From an uncultured beta proteobacterium (GTDB lineage Bacteria; Pseudomonadota; Gammaproteobacteria; Burkholderiales; Burkholderiaceae_C): 61,926 bases of DNA. Every line of letters starts with the position of its first letter. Within the stretch, counting starts at the first letter, position 1. Below are positions 25,744 through 34,668 of this stretch, piece after piece. The DNA is taken from positions 1 to 61,926 of the forward strand of contig CAIKVZ010000128.1 of NCBI GenBank assembly GCA_903830985.1. The letters are read 5' to 3'. A program made the position numbers and the translations under genes. The notes under the pieces are model-generated. The model saw only the letters and a program-made list of their open reading frames with translations. It made no database searches and had not been told where the DNA came from.

Positions 25744-26907
25744 CTACTTGAGCAGTTGGAGCACGCTCTGCGGCAACGAGTTTGCCTGGGCCACCATGGC
25801 TGTGCCGGCCTGTTGCAGGATCTGCGAACGCGACAGGTTGGCGGTTTCAGCAGCAAAGTCGGCGTCTTGGATGCGGCTGCGCGATGCCGATAAATTCTCG
25901 GCTGTCGTCTGCAAATTAGTCACCACAGAAGAGAATCGGTTCTGAATGGCGCCCAACGTGGCGCGGGAGGTGCTCACGGAGCTTAATGCACTGTCCATGT
26001 ACTGCATGGCCAGCGTGGCGCCTGCAACTGATGAGAGGTCAACGTTGGCAAAACCGGCGGTCGCTGAAGCCGCCGCACTGGTTGCGGGGACGATACCCAC
26101 ATCAGTGCCAGTTGCAGCGGCCGTTGTAAATGCGGTTGAGGAAGTCAGCTGCAGTATGCCCGTAGAGTCAATGGAAGCTGCGACCCCTGTCAGGGACGAC
26201 TTGCTGTTGATGGCGTCCTTGACTTGCGTGGTGCGCTCCGCTGCAGTGGAGGCAACGGCCAGATCAGTGCCAAGAGGAAATATTTCCGTCGCAACACCTG
26301 CTGCGTTGGTGATAGTCAGTGTGCCCGGCGCGCCAGTAACTGCATTGCCAAAGCCCGAGGCCGCAACACCGGCCTGAGTGGACACGACGGTACTGCCCAG
26401 TGCATTGGATTGGGCGTTGGCGATGGTGCCCAGGGTGATGACTTGACCCGCGTTTGCGCCCACCTGAAAGTCCTGGCTGGAAAACGAGCCATCGAGCAGG
26501 TTCACGCCGTTGAATTGGGTGGAGGTCGCAACGCGGTCGATTTCCGCCTTGAGCTGTTGCGCTTCTGCGTTGATGGAGTTGCGGTCCGACGTGCTGTTGG
26601 TCGCATTGGCTGACTGCACGGCCAATTCGCGGATCCGCTGCAGGTTGCTGCTGATTTCACCCAGCGCGCCTTCAGCTGTTTGCGAAAGCGAAATTCCATC
26701 ATTGGCATTGCGTGCAGCCTGGTTGGCGCCACGGATTTGCGCGGTCATTCTGTCCGAAATGGCCAGCCCCGCCGCGTCGTCCTTTGCGCTGTTGATGCGC
26801 AGGCCGGACGAAAGGCGTTGCATGGACGTGGCAAGCGAAGCCTGGTTCATAGCCAGGTTGCGCTGTGCATTCAGTGAATTGATGTTGGTGTTGATGACTG
26901 AGGACAT
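25744..26907 (-). CDS. fliC: Flagellin A
   Basis: 387 residues from the ATG at 26907, with AGGAG eight bases upstream; a start at 26985 is rejected. The conserved N-terminal D0/D1 region begins [19 protein letters not shown] and contains [20 protein letters not shown]. The C-terminal region includes [17 protein letters not shown] and ends LQLLK. The central 150 residues are variable and Thr/Ala-rich. A second flagellin lies divergently at 27351. A sigma-28-like promoter is at 27058-27084. Confidence 0.95.
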   Translation of the reverse strand: MSSVINTNINSLNAQRNLAMNQASLATSMQRLSSGLRINSAKDDAAGLAISDRMTAQIRGANQAARNANDGISLSQTAEGALGEISSNLQRIRELAVQSANATNSTSDRNSINAEAQQLKAEIDRVATSTQFNGVNLLDGSFSSQDFQVGANAGQVITLGTIANAQSNALGSTVVSTQAGVAASGFGNAVTGAPGTLTITNAAGVATEIFPLGTDLAVASTAAERTTQVKDAINSKSSLTGVAASIDSTGILQLTSSTAFTTAAATGTDVGIVPATSAAASATAGFANVDLSSVAGATLAMQYMDSALSSVSTSRATLGAIQNRFSSVVTNLQTTAENLSASRSRIQDADFAAETANLSRSQILQQAGTAMVAQANSLPQSVLQLLK

Positions 26908-27057
26908 GGCGGAACTCCTGGAAAATCCTGCAAACGATATAAACCGGTTTCGCTGCCGATGCACTGTCTGCTCACATGCAGACAATCAGTAACGATGGCC
27001 AAATTGTGAAGACGCTGCGCCGCTTTGAATGGGCGATAAACGCGGTGAAAACCGGGC

Positions 27058-27084
27058 TAATTGGCTTTCGCCATCCAAACTTTA
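27058..27084 (-). promoter_or_regulatory. Sigma-28-like promoter of the - strand flagellin gene
   Basis: On the minus strand TAAAGTTT (27077-27084) matches the FliA -35 exactly. After an 11-nt spacer comes GCCAATTA (27058-27065), 6 of 8 to GCCGATAA. The leader to the ATG would be about 140 nt. Confidence 0.65.
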
Positions 27085-27188
27085 TAGGGGTAAACCCTGT
27101 GATGGCTCAATTGCGCTTGAAACGCCTGGCTTTTCTGAAGTTTGAAAAATAAAGCTGTGATAAGGGCGCCTTGTCAACGCCAAGACCC

Positions 27189-27215
27189 TCAAGTTTTGCA
27201 GCCAGCGCCCGAAAA
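27189..27215 (+). promoter_or_regulatory. Sigma-28-like promoter of the + strand flagellin gene
   Basis: TCAAGTTT (27189-27196, 7 of 8), an 11-nt spacer, and CCCGAAAA (27208-27215, 6 of 8) fit the FliA consensus. The leader to the ATG at 27351 would be about 130 nt. Confidence 0.55.
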
Positions 27216-27350
27216 CATATTCAACGGGTCCCAAACAGGCCTGCCGTCCGGAAGGCGCCCCTCAAGGCGAGCCGGTCATAGCGGCCCCTCTTCGGAGAGG
27301 CGTTGAGATTGGCAGTAATGCCGGATTTACCAGCTTTAAAGGAGCTTCAA

Positions 27351-28505
27351 ATGTCTTCCATCATCAATACAAACATCAACTCGTTGAATGCGCAGCGCAA
27401 CCTGGGGATGAACCAGGCCTCGTTGGCCACCGCCATGCAGCGCCTTTCGTCCGGCTTGCGCATCAATAGCGCCAAGGACGACGCTGCCGGTCTCGCTATT
27501 TCGGACCGGATGACATCGCAGATCCGCGGTTTGACGCAAGCTGCGCGCAATGCCAACGACGGCATCTCACTGGCGCAAACCGCTGAAGGCGCCTTGGGCG
27601 AGATCAGCAGCAATTTGCAGCGCATCCGCGAACTGGCCGTGCAGTCTGCCAATGCCACCAACAGCACTTCTGACCGTAATTCGATCAACACGGAAGCGCA
27701 GCAGCTCAAGGCCGAAATCGACCGCGTTGCCACCACCACCAAGTTCAACGGCACGAACTTGATCGATGGCTCGTTTACCGCCCAGAACTTCCAGGTGGGC
27801 GCCAATGCCGGCGAGGTCATCACGGTGGCAGCGATCTCCAACGCGCAGTCAAGCGCTTTGGGTAGCACGTCGGTATCCACTCAGGTTGGTGCTGCTCCTA
27901 CGGGCTTCGCTAATGCAGTCACCGGGCTCGGTGGCGTATTTACCATTAATGGCATTGATATTTTGCCTGCTGGCACCAATCTGGCCGTTGCCGCCACTGC
28001 AGCGGAGCGGACCACGCAAGTCAAGGACGCCATCAACAGCAAATCCGACCAGACCAAAGTGGCTGCTTCAGTTGACGCAACCGGCGCGTTGGTGCTGACC
28101 TCTTCTGCTCAATTTACCACGGCCGGTACTGGAACCAACACCGATTTGGGTGTCGCCGCCTTTGCGCAGAGCACAGCGGCTTCATCCACCGCCGGCTTTG
28201 CCAACGTTGATCTCTCGTCAGTTGCTGGAGCCACGCTGGCCATGCAGTACATGGACAGCGCACTGAGTTCGGTCAGCACCTCCCGCGCCACTTTGGGTGC
28301 CATTCAAAATCGTTTTAGTTCGGTTGTGAATAATCTACAAACGACGACGGAAAATTTGACCGCTTCGCGCAGCCGGATTCAGGACGCAGATTTTGCGGCG
28401 GAAACCGCCAACCTGTCGCGTTCGCAGATCCTGCAGCAAGCGGGTACCGCGATGGTGGCCCAGGCCAATCAGGCGCCGCAAGGTGTGCTGGCCCTGCTGC
28501 GCTAA
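27351..28505 (+). CDS. fliC: Flagellin B
   Basis: 384 residues from the ATG at 27351, preceded by AAAGGAG; the 27303 start is upstream of this ribosome site and is rejected. Its terminal domains are almost identical to those of the divergent flagellin ([35 protein letters not shown]), and it ends LALLR. The central region differs. It heads the fliC-fliD-fliS-fliT group and is followed by a terminator before fliD. Confidence 0.95.
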   Translation: MSSIINTNINSLNAQRNLGMNQASLATAMQRLSSGLRINSAKDDAAGLAISDRMTSQIRGLTQAARNANDGISLAQTAEGALGEISSNLQRIRELAVQSANATNSTSDRNSINTEAQQLKAEIDRVATTTKFNGTNLIDGSFTAQNFQVGANAGEVITVAAISNAQSSALGSTSVSTQVGAAPTGFANAVTGLGGVFTINGIDILPAGTNLAVAATAAERTTQVKDAINSKSDQTKVAASVDATGALVLTSSAQFTTAGTGTNTDLGVAAFAQSTAASSTAGFANVDLSSVAGATLAMQYMDSALSSVSTSRATLGAIQNRFSSVVNNLQTTTENLTASRSRIQDADFAAETANLSRSQILQQAGTAMVAQANQAPQGVLALLR

Positions 28506-28556
28506 GCGACAAATGGTTGAGCGGCACAGCTACCCAGTAGCTTGTGTCTTTCAACA

Positions 28557-28591
28557 GGCGGCGACGGACCCGAGTCCCTCGCCGCCTTTTT
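28557..28591 (+). terminator. Rho-independent terminator after flagellin B
   Basis: GGCGGCGA pairs with TCGCCGCC, with an inner GGAC/GTCC stem, followed by five T. It lies 52 nt after the flagellin stop and separates that gene from fliD. Confidence 0.85.
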
Positions 28592-28677
28592 GCCTTTGGA
28601 AAAACCCGGTATTTCGGGGTTTATGAGGTGAGTTCACGCTGGATAATCCGGCTCTGAGGCATGAACAGGAGGACTTT

Positions 28678-30129
28678 ATGGCGACAATTTCATCGACTGG
28701 CATTGGCAGCGGTCTGGACGTCAACAGCATTGTTTCGCAGCTGGTTGCGTTGGAAAAACAACCACTCAAATTGCTGGCGGTCAAAGCCACCAATGTGCAG
28801 AGCCAGATTTCCGGCTTTGGTCAGGTTCAATCGCAGTTTGCAGCACTGACAGACGTGGCGACACGCATCTCCGATCCGGCTGTATGGATCGCCCGCAACG
28901 CGTCTTCGTCCAATCCTGCCGCTGCGACCATCGCCGTAACCTCCACGGCCAACGCCACCAGTTTCAGCCTGGACGTCGATGCTCTGGCTGGAACGCAGTC
29001 GGTGGCTTCACCCGGCATTGCGACGGGGACCAAGCCGGGCGCAGGAACGCTCACGCTTCAGTTGGGCATGTGGACGGCGGCCAATCCCGGCGGCACGTCA
29101 CCGACCACCACGCCTACCTTCGGCGCGGGGGCTGCGGCCAGCGTCAGTTTGACGGTTGCGTCGACCGACACCATCGCCATGATCGCCGCCAATATCAACA
29201 AGCTCAACATGGGCGTGGTGGCCACCGCCTTTAACGATGGAACGAACGATCGCCTTTTGCTGAGTTCCAAGAGCACAGGTGCTGCAGCAGGCTTCAAGGT
29301 GACCTCGGCCGACGCTGCGCTTTCGGGCCTGGTGTTTGATCCGCAAAACAGCCCGGCGTCGGGCATGTCCAGCGTCGGCATTCCAGTCCAGTACGGGCAG
29401 GACGCCAAGGCACGCATCAATGGGCTGGCTGTCACTTCAGCCACGAACACACTGGCCAACAATATCCCGGGCGTCACAATCAATCTGTTGGCAACAACGA
29501 CACCGACGACCTCCGTCAGCATGGCAATCAGCGAGGACGTCACGCCGGGTGTTAAGAATGTTTCTGACTTTGTGAGCGCGTACAACACGCTCAACACGAC
29601 GCTGAACGACTTGACGAAGTACGACGCGGCTACCAAGACGGCCGGAGCCTTTCAAGGGGATTCATCGGTAGTTGGATTGCAAAACATGCTGCGCAGGATG
29701 CTGGGCTCGTCGAGTCTGGGGGCCACGTCCCAGCATTTGTCGGATGTGGGCATTCAGTTGCAGGTGGACGGCTCGCTGACCATCGATACCCCGAAGCTGA
29801 GCGTGGCAGCCAATAACGGCACGTCCCTGCAGCAATTGTTCACCAATGACAATGGCAACGCTTCTACCAATGGGTTCGCGCTGAAGTTCCGGGCCTTTGG
29901 TACCGGCGTCGCGGCCAGTGGAGGCGCTGTCACCAACAAGGCTGCCGCGCTGCAAAAGGCGCTGGCCACGAATACCGCCGCGCAGACCTCGGTAACTGAC
30001 AAGGCGACCCTGTTCGAAACCCGTTTGCGTGCACAGTACACGGCCCTGGACGTTCGCATGGCGCAGCTGAATGCCCTGAACTCCTACGTCACCCAGCAGG
30101 TAACGACCTGGAACAAGTCCACTGCCTGA
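28678..30129 (+). CDS. fliD: Flagellar filament cap protein
   Basis: 483 residues. ISSTGIGSGLDVNSIVSQLV at the N-terminus is the FliD signature. The body is Ala/Thr/Ser-rich, and the C-terminal helix ending near ALNSYVTQQVTTWNK is typical for the coiled-coil D0 part. AGGAGG precedes the ATG. The cap pentamer helps flagellin subunits fold at the filament tip. fliS and fliT, the chaperones for flagellin and FliD, follow. Confidence 0.94.
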   Translation: MATISSTGIGSGLDVNSIVSQLVALEKQPLKLLAVKATNVQSQISGFGQVQSQFAALTDVATRISDPAVWIARNASSSNPAAATIAVTSTANATSFSLDVDALAGTQSVASPGIATGTKPGAGTLTLQLGMWTAANPGGTSPTTTPTFGAGAAASVSLTVASTDTIAMIAANINKLNMGVVATAFNDGTNDRLLLSSKSTGAAAGFKVTSADAALSGLVFDPQNSPASGMSSVGIPVQYGQDAKARINGLAVTSATNTLANNIPGVTINLLATTTPTTSVSMAISEDVTPGVKNVSDFVSAYNTLNTTLNDLTKYDAATKTAGAFQGDSSVVGLQNMLRRMLGSSSLGATSQHLSDVGIQLQVDGSLTIDTPKLSVAANNGTSLQQLFTNDNGNASTNGFALKFRAFGTGVAASGGAVTNKAAALQKALATNTAAQTSVTDKATLFETRLRAQYTALDVRMAQLNALNSYVTQQVTTWNKSTA

Positions 30130-30214
30130 GATGATGCATCATCGCGCTTCAGTTGTCCGGCAGGCTGCCGATAAATATGGTGAGAGAACTCAGCCAGCCG
30201 TGAAGGACAACACC

Positions 30215-30625
30215 ATGTTTACGCCACCCAGTACCCGCGCCGCCTCTGCCTACAAAAGTGTCGGTATCGAGACCAGCGTGAGTGCGGCCGATCCGCATGA
30301 ACTCATCAATCTTTTGTTTGACTCCCTGCTGCAGTCGCTGGGCCTGGCCAAGAGCGCGCTGGCGCGCGGCGACATCGTCGGCAAGGGCCGCGCCATCGGG
30401 CGCGCCGTGCGGCTCATCGAGGAAGGCCTCAAGGCCAGCCTGAATGAGGCGCAGGGCGGCGAATTGGCGGCCAACCTGCATGACCTGTACGACTACTGCA
30501 CTTTTCATCTCACCATGGCGAATGTAAAAAATGATTCCGGCAAGATCGAGGAAGTCGAACGGCTGCTGGCGCCCTTGGCCCAAAGTTGGAAGCAAATCCG
30601 CGCCCAGGCGCTCAAAGGAGCCTGA
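30215..30625 (+). CDS. fliS: Flagellin export chaperone FliS
   Basis: 136 residues from the ATG at 30215 with AAGGA upstream; a longer frame from 30131 is rejected. SAYKSVGIETSVSAADPHEL, LLFDSLLQSL and the helix GRAVRLIEEGLKASLN match FliS. It binds the flagellin C-terminus and prevents early polymerisation. It lies between fliD and fliT. Confidence 0.93.
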   Translation: MFTPPSTRAASAYKSVGIETSVSAADPHELINLLFDSLLQSLGLAKSALARGDIVGKGRAIGRAVRLIEEGLKASLNEAQGGELAANLHDLYDYCTFHLTMANVKNDSGKIEEVERLLAPLAQSWKQIRAQALKGA

Positions 30626-30626
30626 C

Positions 30627-30932
30627 ATGTCGGACCGACTCATCGATTACTACCTGGCCATCGAAGACGGCAGCCGCAAGATGCTGGAGGCCGCTCAGGC
30701 CGACGACTGGGATGAGGTGGTGCGCTTCGAGAGCGCCTGCGCCGTGCTGATCGAACAGCTGCGCGAGCGTTCACGCAGCCTGGACCTGGACCCCCAGCAG
30801 CGCGCCGAGAAGAAGCAGATCATGCAGCGCATCCTGCGCATGGACGCGCAAATGCGCCTGCTGGCCGACCCCTGGCTCGACCAGCTGGACCAGCGCTACG
30901 CGCATGACGGTCAGCCGCAACTGCTGCACTGA
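30627..30932 (+). CDS. fliT: Flagellar protein FliT (FliD chaperone)
   Basis: 101 residues from the ATG at 30627, whose ribosome site AAAGGAG overlaps the end of fliS. Small, helical and charged: LIDYYLAIEDGSRKMLEAAQ, DWDEVVRFESACAVLIEQL, and MRLLADPWLDQLDQR near the end. FliT proteins chaperone FliD and in enterics also inhibit FlhDC. The assignment rests on position after fliS, size and the N-terminal helix. Confidence 0.82.
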   Translation: MSDRLIDYYLAIEDGSRKMLEAAQADDWDEVVRFESACAVLIEQLRERSRSLDLDPQQRAEKKQIMQRILRMDAQMRLLADPWLDQLDQRYAHDGQPQLLH

Positions 30933-30989
30933 GTCGCTGTGGTCAAGTTATTCTCCGCAAATTGTGCGGTGAATAACCCGTCAATCTCC

Positions 30990-31024
30990 GCAGACCCGCA
31001 CATCAGTGCGCGTCTGCTTTTTTT
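30990..31024 (+). terminator. Rho-independent terminator after fliT
   Basis: GCAGAC and GTCTGC form the outer stem with an inner GCAC/GTGC stem, followed by seven T. It ends the fliD-fliS-fliT unit just before the convergent priA gene. Confidence 0.88.
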
Positions 31025-31032
31025 CGATGGCG

Positions 31033-33144
31033 TCAAATCGCCAGCGGATCCACATCCACCGCCCAGCGAATCAGCCCCTTGCTCTCAGGCAGGCCCCGCG
31101 TGGCATGCAGCGTGCCATGCCAGGCCGCCAAAAAGCGTTGCAGCGCCACGCGCGAGGCGCTTTCCACCAGCATCTGGGCCCGCTCAACGTCGGCCACGCG
31201 CTGGATGCTCATGGGCACGGGCGGGTAGAGCGTGACGCGGGCAAAGTCATCGACCTCGGCGGCCGCGGCGCTGGCCAGGCGCAGGAAAGCCTGGGCCACG
31301 TCCTGACTGCGCGCCTCGGCACGCACCAGCGCCTGGAAGCTGAATGGCGGCATTCCGGCCTGTTCGCGTTCCAGCAGTTGCTGCGCTGCAAAGGCGGCAA
31401 AGTCGTGGCGCTTCAGCGCCGCAAACAGCGCGTGCTTGGGATGCATGGTCTGGATCCACATTTCGCTCTTCAAGCCCTGGGTGGCGTCGCGTCCGGCCCT
31501 TCCTGCGGCCTGCATCAGCAGGCTGAACAGTCGCTCGGACGCGCGAAAATCGCTGGAGAACAGCGCGCCGTCCGGGTTCACCGCTGCCACCAGGGTGATG
31601 TGGCGAAAGTCGTGCCCCTTGGCGATCATTTGCGTGCCCACCAGCACGTCCACTTCGCCGGAGTGCACCTGCGCCAGTTGGGCCTGCAAGGCCCCCTTGA
31701 GCTTGGTCGAGTCGGCGTCGATGCGCGCAATGCGCACCGGCGATCCGTCCGGGCGCTGCACGTCAGCCAGCAGCTCGGCCAAGTGCTCTTCCAGTTGCTC
31801 CGTGCCGCGTCCCAATGTAGTGATGTCCAGATCGCCGCAGCTCGGGCAGGCACGCGGCACACGGTCCGTCAGGCCGCAGTGGTGGCAGCGCAGCGTGCGA
31901 TCCAGCTTGTGGAACACGCGGTAGGCCGAGCAGTGCGGGCATTCGCTCTTCCAGTCGCAGCTGGAGCATTGCAGCACAGGCGCATAGCCGCGCCGGTTCA
32001 AAAAGATCATGCTCTGCTCGCCGCGAGCGATGCGCTCGGCAATCGCCTGCAGCAGAGGCGGCGACAGCACGGTCTTCTTCGGCTGCTGGGCCATGTCCAC
32101 CAGACGCACGGTCGGCAGGGCGCCGGAACCGACCCGGCTGGGCATGAGCAGGCGCTGGTAACGCCCGCCCTCGGCGGCGGCGCGGCTGTGGTGCCAGCTC
32201 TCGATGGACGGCGTGGCCGAGCCCAGCAGCACGCGGCAGTTTTTGCCCGAGCCGGTGGGGTCCGTTTCCAACTGGCTGCGGTATACAGCAAGGTCGCGCG
32301 CCGAATAGCGTGCGCCTTCCTGGCTCTTGTAGCTCGGGTCGTGCTCCTCGTCGACCACGATCAATTGCAGGCCCGGCAGCGAGGCAAAAACCGCCATGCG
32401 CGTGCCCAGCACGATGCGCGCCGCGCCCTGGTGCGCCGCCAGCCAGCTTTTGAGCCGCTGCGCCGGCGTCATGCCGCTGTGCATGGAGACCACCGCGTCC
32501 TCGCCATAGCGTCCCGTGAAGCGCTCGCGAAAGCGTTGCTCCAGCTGGGGGGTAAGGTTGATCTCGGGCACCATCACCAGGGCCTGTGCCAGCGGGTCGC
32601 GCGCCAGCAGTTCCTGCACCGCCTGCAGGTAGACCTCGGTCTTGCCGCTGCCGGTGGCGCCAAACAGCAGAAAGGGACCTGCTTCAGTGGCAAAGCGGCG
32701 CAGCACCTGCGCCTGCTCGGGCGTGAGTGTGGCCGCCAAGTCCGAGGCCGCAGCGTCTCCCGCGCCGCTGCTGCCGGCGCGTTTCAGACGGCGCGTGACC
32801 TGCGTCGGGCTCAGATCCCGCAGCTGCGGCGGCAGGGCGGCCAGCGCCACCTCACCCAGAGAACGCTGGTAGTAGCTGGCGGCAAAGCCGACCAACTGGC
32901 GCCAGGCAGCGTTCAGCGGGGCGATGCCCTGCAAAACACCGGAAATCGGCCGGATCGTCGCATGCAGTTCCGGGTCCGGACGCTGCGGATCGTCATCCCA
33001 GACCACGCCCAGGGTTTCGCGTTTTCCGAAAGGCACGCGCACCAGGGTGCCGGGCGCGAGTGGCAACTCACTTTGATAACTTAACAGTCCGGCGATGGCG
33101 CTGTGCGCGGGGGTCTGAACGACCACCGAAAGGCAGGTGTTCAT
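31033..33144 (-). CDS. priA: Primosomal protein N' (replication restart helicase)
   Basis: 703 residues. The 3'-DNA-end binding domain is N-terminal (LVRVPFGKRETLGVVW). Walker A GATGSGKTEVY, the DEEH box VVDEEHDPSYK and a zinc-binding cysteine cluster (CSSCDW, CPHC, CHHCGL, CPSCG) identify PriA. It reloads the replicative helicase at collapsed forks. The 354-nt gap upstream is notable for DnaA-box matches. Confidence 0.96.
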   Translation of the reverse strand: MNTCLSVVVQTPAHSAIAGLLSYQSELPLAPGTLVRVPFGKRETLGVVWDDDPQRPDPELHATIRPISGVLQGIAPLNAAWRQLVGFAASYYQRSLGEVALAALPPQLRDLSPTQVTRRLKRAGSSGAGDAAASDLAATLTPEQAQVLRRFATEAGPFLLFGATGSGKTEVYLQAVQELLARDPLAQALVMVPEINLTPQLEQRFRERFTGRYGEDAVVSMHSGMTPAQRLKSWLAAHQGAARIVLGTRMAVFASLPGLQLIVVDEEHDPSYKSQEGARYSARDLAVYRSQLETDPTGSGKNCRVLLGSATPSIESWHHSRAAAEGGRYQRLLMPSRVGSGALPTVRLVDMAQQPKKTVLSPPLLQAIAERIARGEQSMIFLNRRGYAPVLQCSSCDWKSECPHCSAYRVFHKLDRTLRCHHCGLTDRVPRACPSCGDLDITTLGRGTEQLEEHLAELLADVQRPDGSPVRIARIDADSTKLKGALQAQLAQVHSGEVDVLVGTQMIAKGHDFRHITLVAAVNPDGALFSSDFRASERLFSLLMQAAGRAGRDATQGLKSEMWIQTMHPKHALFAALKRHDFAAFAAQQLLEREQAGMPPFSFQALVRAEARSQDVAQAFLRLASAAAAEVDDFARVTLYPPVPMSIQRVADVERAQMLVESASRVALQRFLAAWHGTLHATRGLPESKGLIRWAVDVDPLAI

Positions 33145-33498
33145 GGGTTGGTCCGGCTTGCCGGTTTTTGTTCATGTGAACTTGCGAAAGCAGGCTTAAG
33201 TACTTGATTCATAAGTCCTTTACCAGGCATTCACGGAATCTGTGGATAACTTTGTGGGTATCTTGCCGTGACCCGCTCCAAAGCCTTTGTTTTCAAGGCT
33301 TTGGACGGATTGCCTGCAAAAAAAGCAAAACTACAAACCCATATGAATCAATGACTTGCATTCGCTATGGGTTTTATAGCGAGGCCTGGCAGCGAGGCCT
33401 ATGGAAAATGCCCCGCACCCAACTTTTTGTGCATAAGTGAGTGCCCATTCGCAAAAATAAGCTTGACAAAGTCAAATTGACAACATTAATTCAGCCAA
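33145..33498. other. priA-hemE intergenic region with DnaA-box matches (354 nt)
   Basis: No gene is seen. It holds two same-orientation matches to the DnaA box TTATNCACA on the minus strand: TTATCCACA (33241-33249, perfect) and TTATGCACA (33428-33436). It also contains a perfect 11-bp hairpin at 33277-33305 and a small palindrome TTGAC-aaa-GTCAA at 33463-33475. It is AT-richer than its surroundings. Confidence 0.6.
33277..33305. other. Perfect 11-bp hairpin upstream of priA
   Basis: TCCAAAGCCTT and AAGGCTTTGGA flank a 7-nt loop. No T-run follows on either strand, so it is not a standard terminator. It could be an RNA or DNA control element for priA. Confidence 0.55.
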
Positions 33499-34635
33499 TC
33501 AGGCCTGGCTGCGCTGCCGTATCAGGCGCGAATGTGCGTGCACCGCCTCGACCAGTGCAGAAACGTTTTCTGGCGGGGTGTACTGGCTGATGCCATGACC
33601 CAGGTTGAAGATGTGCGTGGGGCCCGTTTCGCTGCCGCTGTAAGGTGTGCCGAAGCTGTCCAGTACCTTGGCCACTTCGGTCTGAATGGCCGCGGGTGGA
33701 GCGAACAGCACGTTCGGGTCCAGGTTGCCCTGCAGTGCCTTGCCCGGGCCGCCGGGCGCGCCACCGACCAGGGCGCGCGCCTTGGCCAGATTCACCGTCC
33801 AGTCCAGTCCCAGCACATTGCAGTCCAACGCCGCCATTTCCTGCAGCCAGGGTCCGCCGCCCTTGGTGAAGACGATGCTCGGGATGGTCGCGCCATCGTG
33901 GGTCTTCTTCAATTGCGCCAGCACACGTGCCGTGTAGGCCAGGCTGAATTCCTGGAAAGCGCCGTCGGCCAAAACGCCACCCCAACTGTCAAAAATCATC
34001 ACGGCCTGGGCGCCGGCTTCGATTTGCGTGTTCAGGTACAGGGCCACGGCGTCGGCGTTGATCGCCAGAATCCGGTGCATCAGGTCCGGGCGGCTGTACA
34101 GCATGGACTTGACCAGGCGGTAGTCGTCGGAACCCTTGCCTTCGACCATGTAGCAGGCCAGCGTCCAGGGGCTGCCCGAGAAACCGATCAAGGGCACACG
34201 TCCGTTCAAGGCCTTGCGGATCGACGTCACGGCATCGAACACGTAGCGCAGCTTGGCCATGTCGGGCACGGCCAGTGCCGCCACGGCGGCTTCGTCGCGC
34301 ACTGCGGTCGCAAAGCGCGGACCTTCACCCAAGGCAAACGAAAGTCCCAGGCCCATGGCGTCGGGCACGGTCAGGATGTCGCTGAACAGGATGGCCGCGT
34401 CCAGCGCGTAGCGCTCCAGCGGCTGCAGCGTGACTTCGGTGGCGAAGTCGGTGTTGGTGGCCAGACCCATGAAGCTGCCGGCGACGGCGCGCGTGGCGCA
34501 GTACTCGGGCAGGTAACGACCGGCCTGGCGCATCAGCCACACCGGCGTGTGGTCCGTGGCCTGACGCAGGCAGGCGCGCAGGAAGCTGTCGTTTTGCAGG
34601 GGGGCGTAGGTAGGGGTGGGGTTGGATGCGTTCAT
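33499..34635 (-). CDS. hemE: Uroporphyrinogen decarboxylase
   Basis: 378 residues. [10 protein letters not shown] near the N-terminus, [15 protein letters not shown] and the C-terminal [12 protein letters not shown] are HemE signatures. It decarboxylates uroporphyrinogen III to coproporphyrinogen III in haem synthesis. It starts 33 nt after the dsbD-family gene on the same strand, so the two may be co-transcribed. Confidence 0.97.
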   Translation of the reverse strand: MNASNPTPTYAPLQNDSFLRACLRQATDHTPVWLMRQAGRYLPEYCATRAVAGSFMGLATNTDFATEVTLQPLERYALDAAILFSDILTVPDAMGLGLSFALGEGPRFATAVRDEAAVAALAVPDMAKLRYVFDAVTSIRKALNGRVPLIGFSGSPWTLACYMVEGKGSDDYRLVKSMLYSRPDLMHRILAINADAVALYLNTQIEAGAQAVMIFDSWGGVLADGAFQEFSLAYTARVLAQLKKTHDGATIPSIVFTKGGGPWLQEMAALDCNVLGLDWTVNLAKARALVGGAPGGPGKALQGNLDPNVLFAPPAAIQTEVAKVLDSFGTPYSGSETGPTHIFNLGHGISQYTPPENVSALVEAVHAHSRLIRQRSQA

Positions 34636-34668
34636 CCCCCGATTGTCGCCGACCGCGCCCTCCCTCCC

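Larger units (their letters stand above)
26908..27350. other. Divergent flagellin intergenic region (443 nt)
   Basis: This gap carries a sigma-28-like promoter for each flagellin gene, facing away from each other, and leaders of about 130-140 nt. A short hairpin CCTCT-TCGG-AGAGG (27287-27300) lies in the leader of the + strand gene. No further gene is seen. Confidence 0.6.

Noticed and set aside
31006-33084. A 692-codon + strand frame opposite priA
   Set aside because: No domain, basic and Ala/Gln-rich composition, completely antisense to an unmistakable PriA.
33145-33498. Chromosomal replication origin
   Set aside because: Only two DnaA boxes and no obvious DUE with 13-mers; dnaA, gidA or rpmH are not nearby. 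Kept only as a possible DnaA-binding site.
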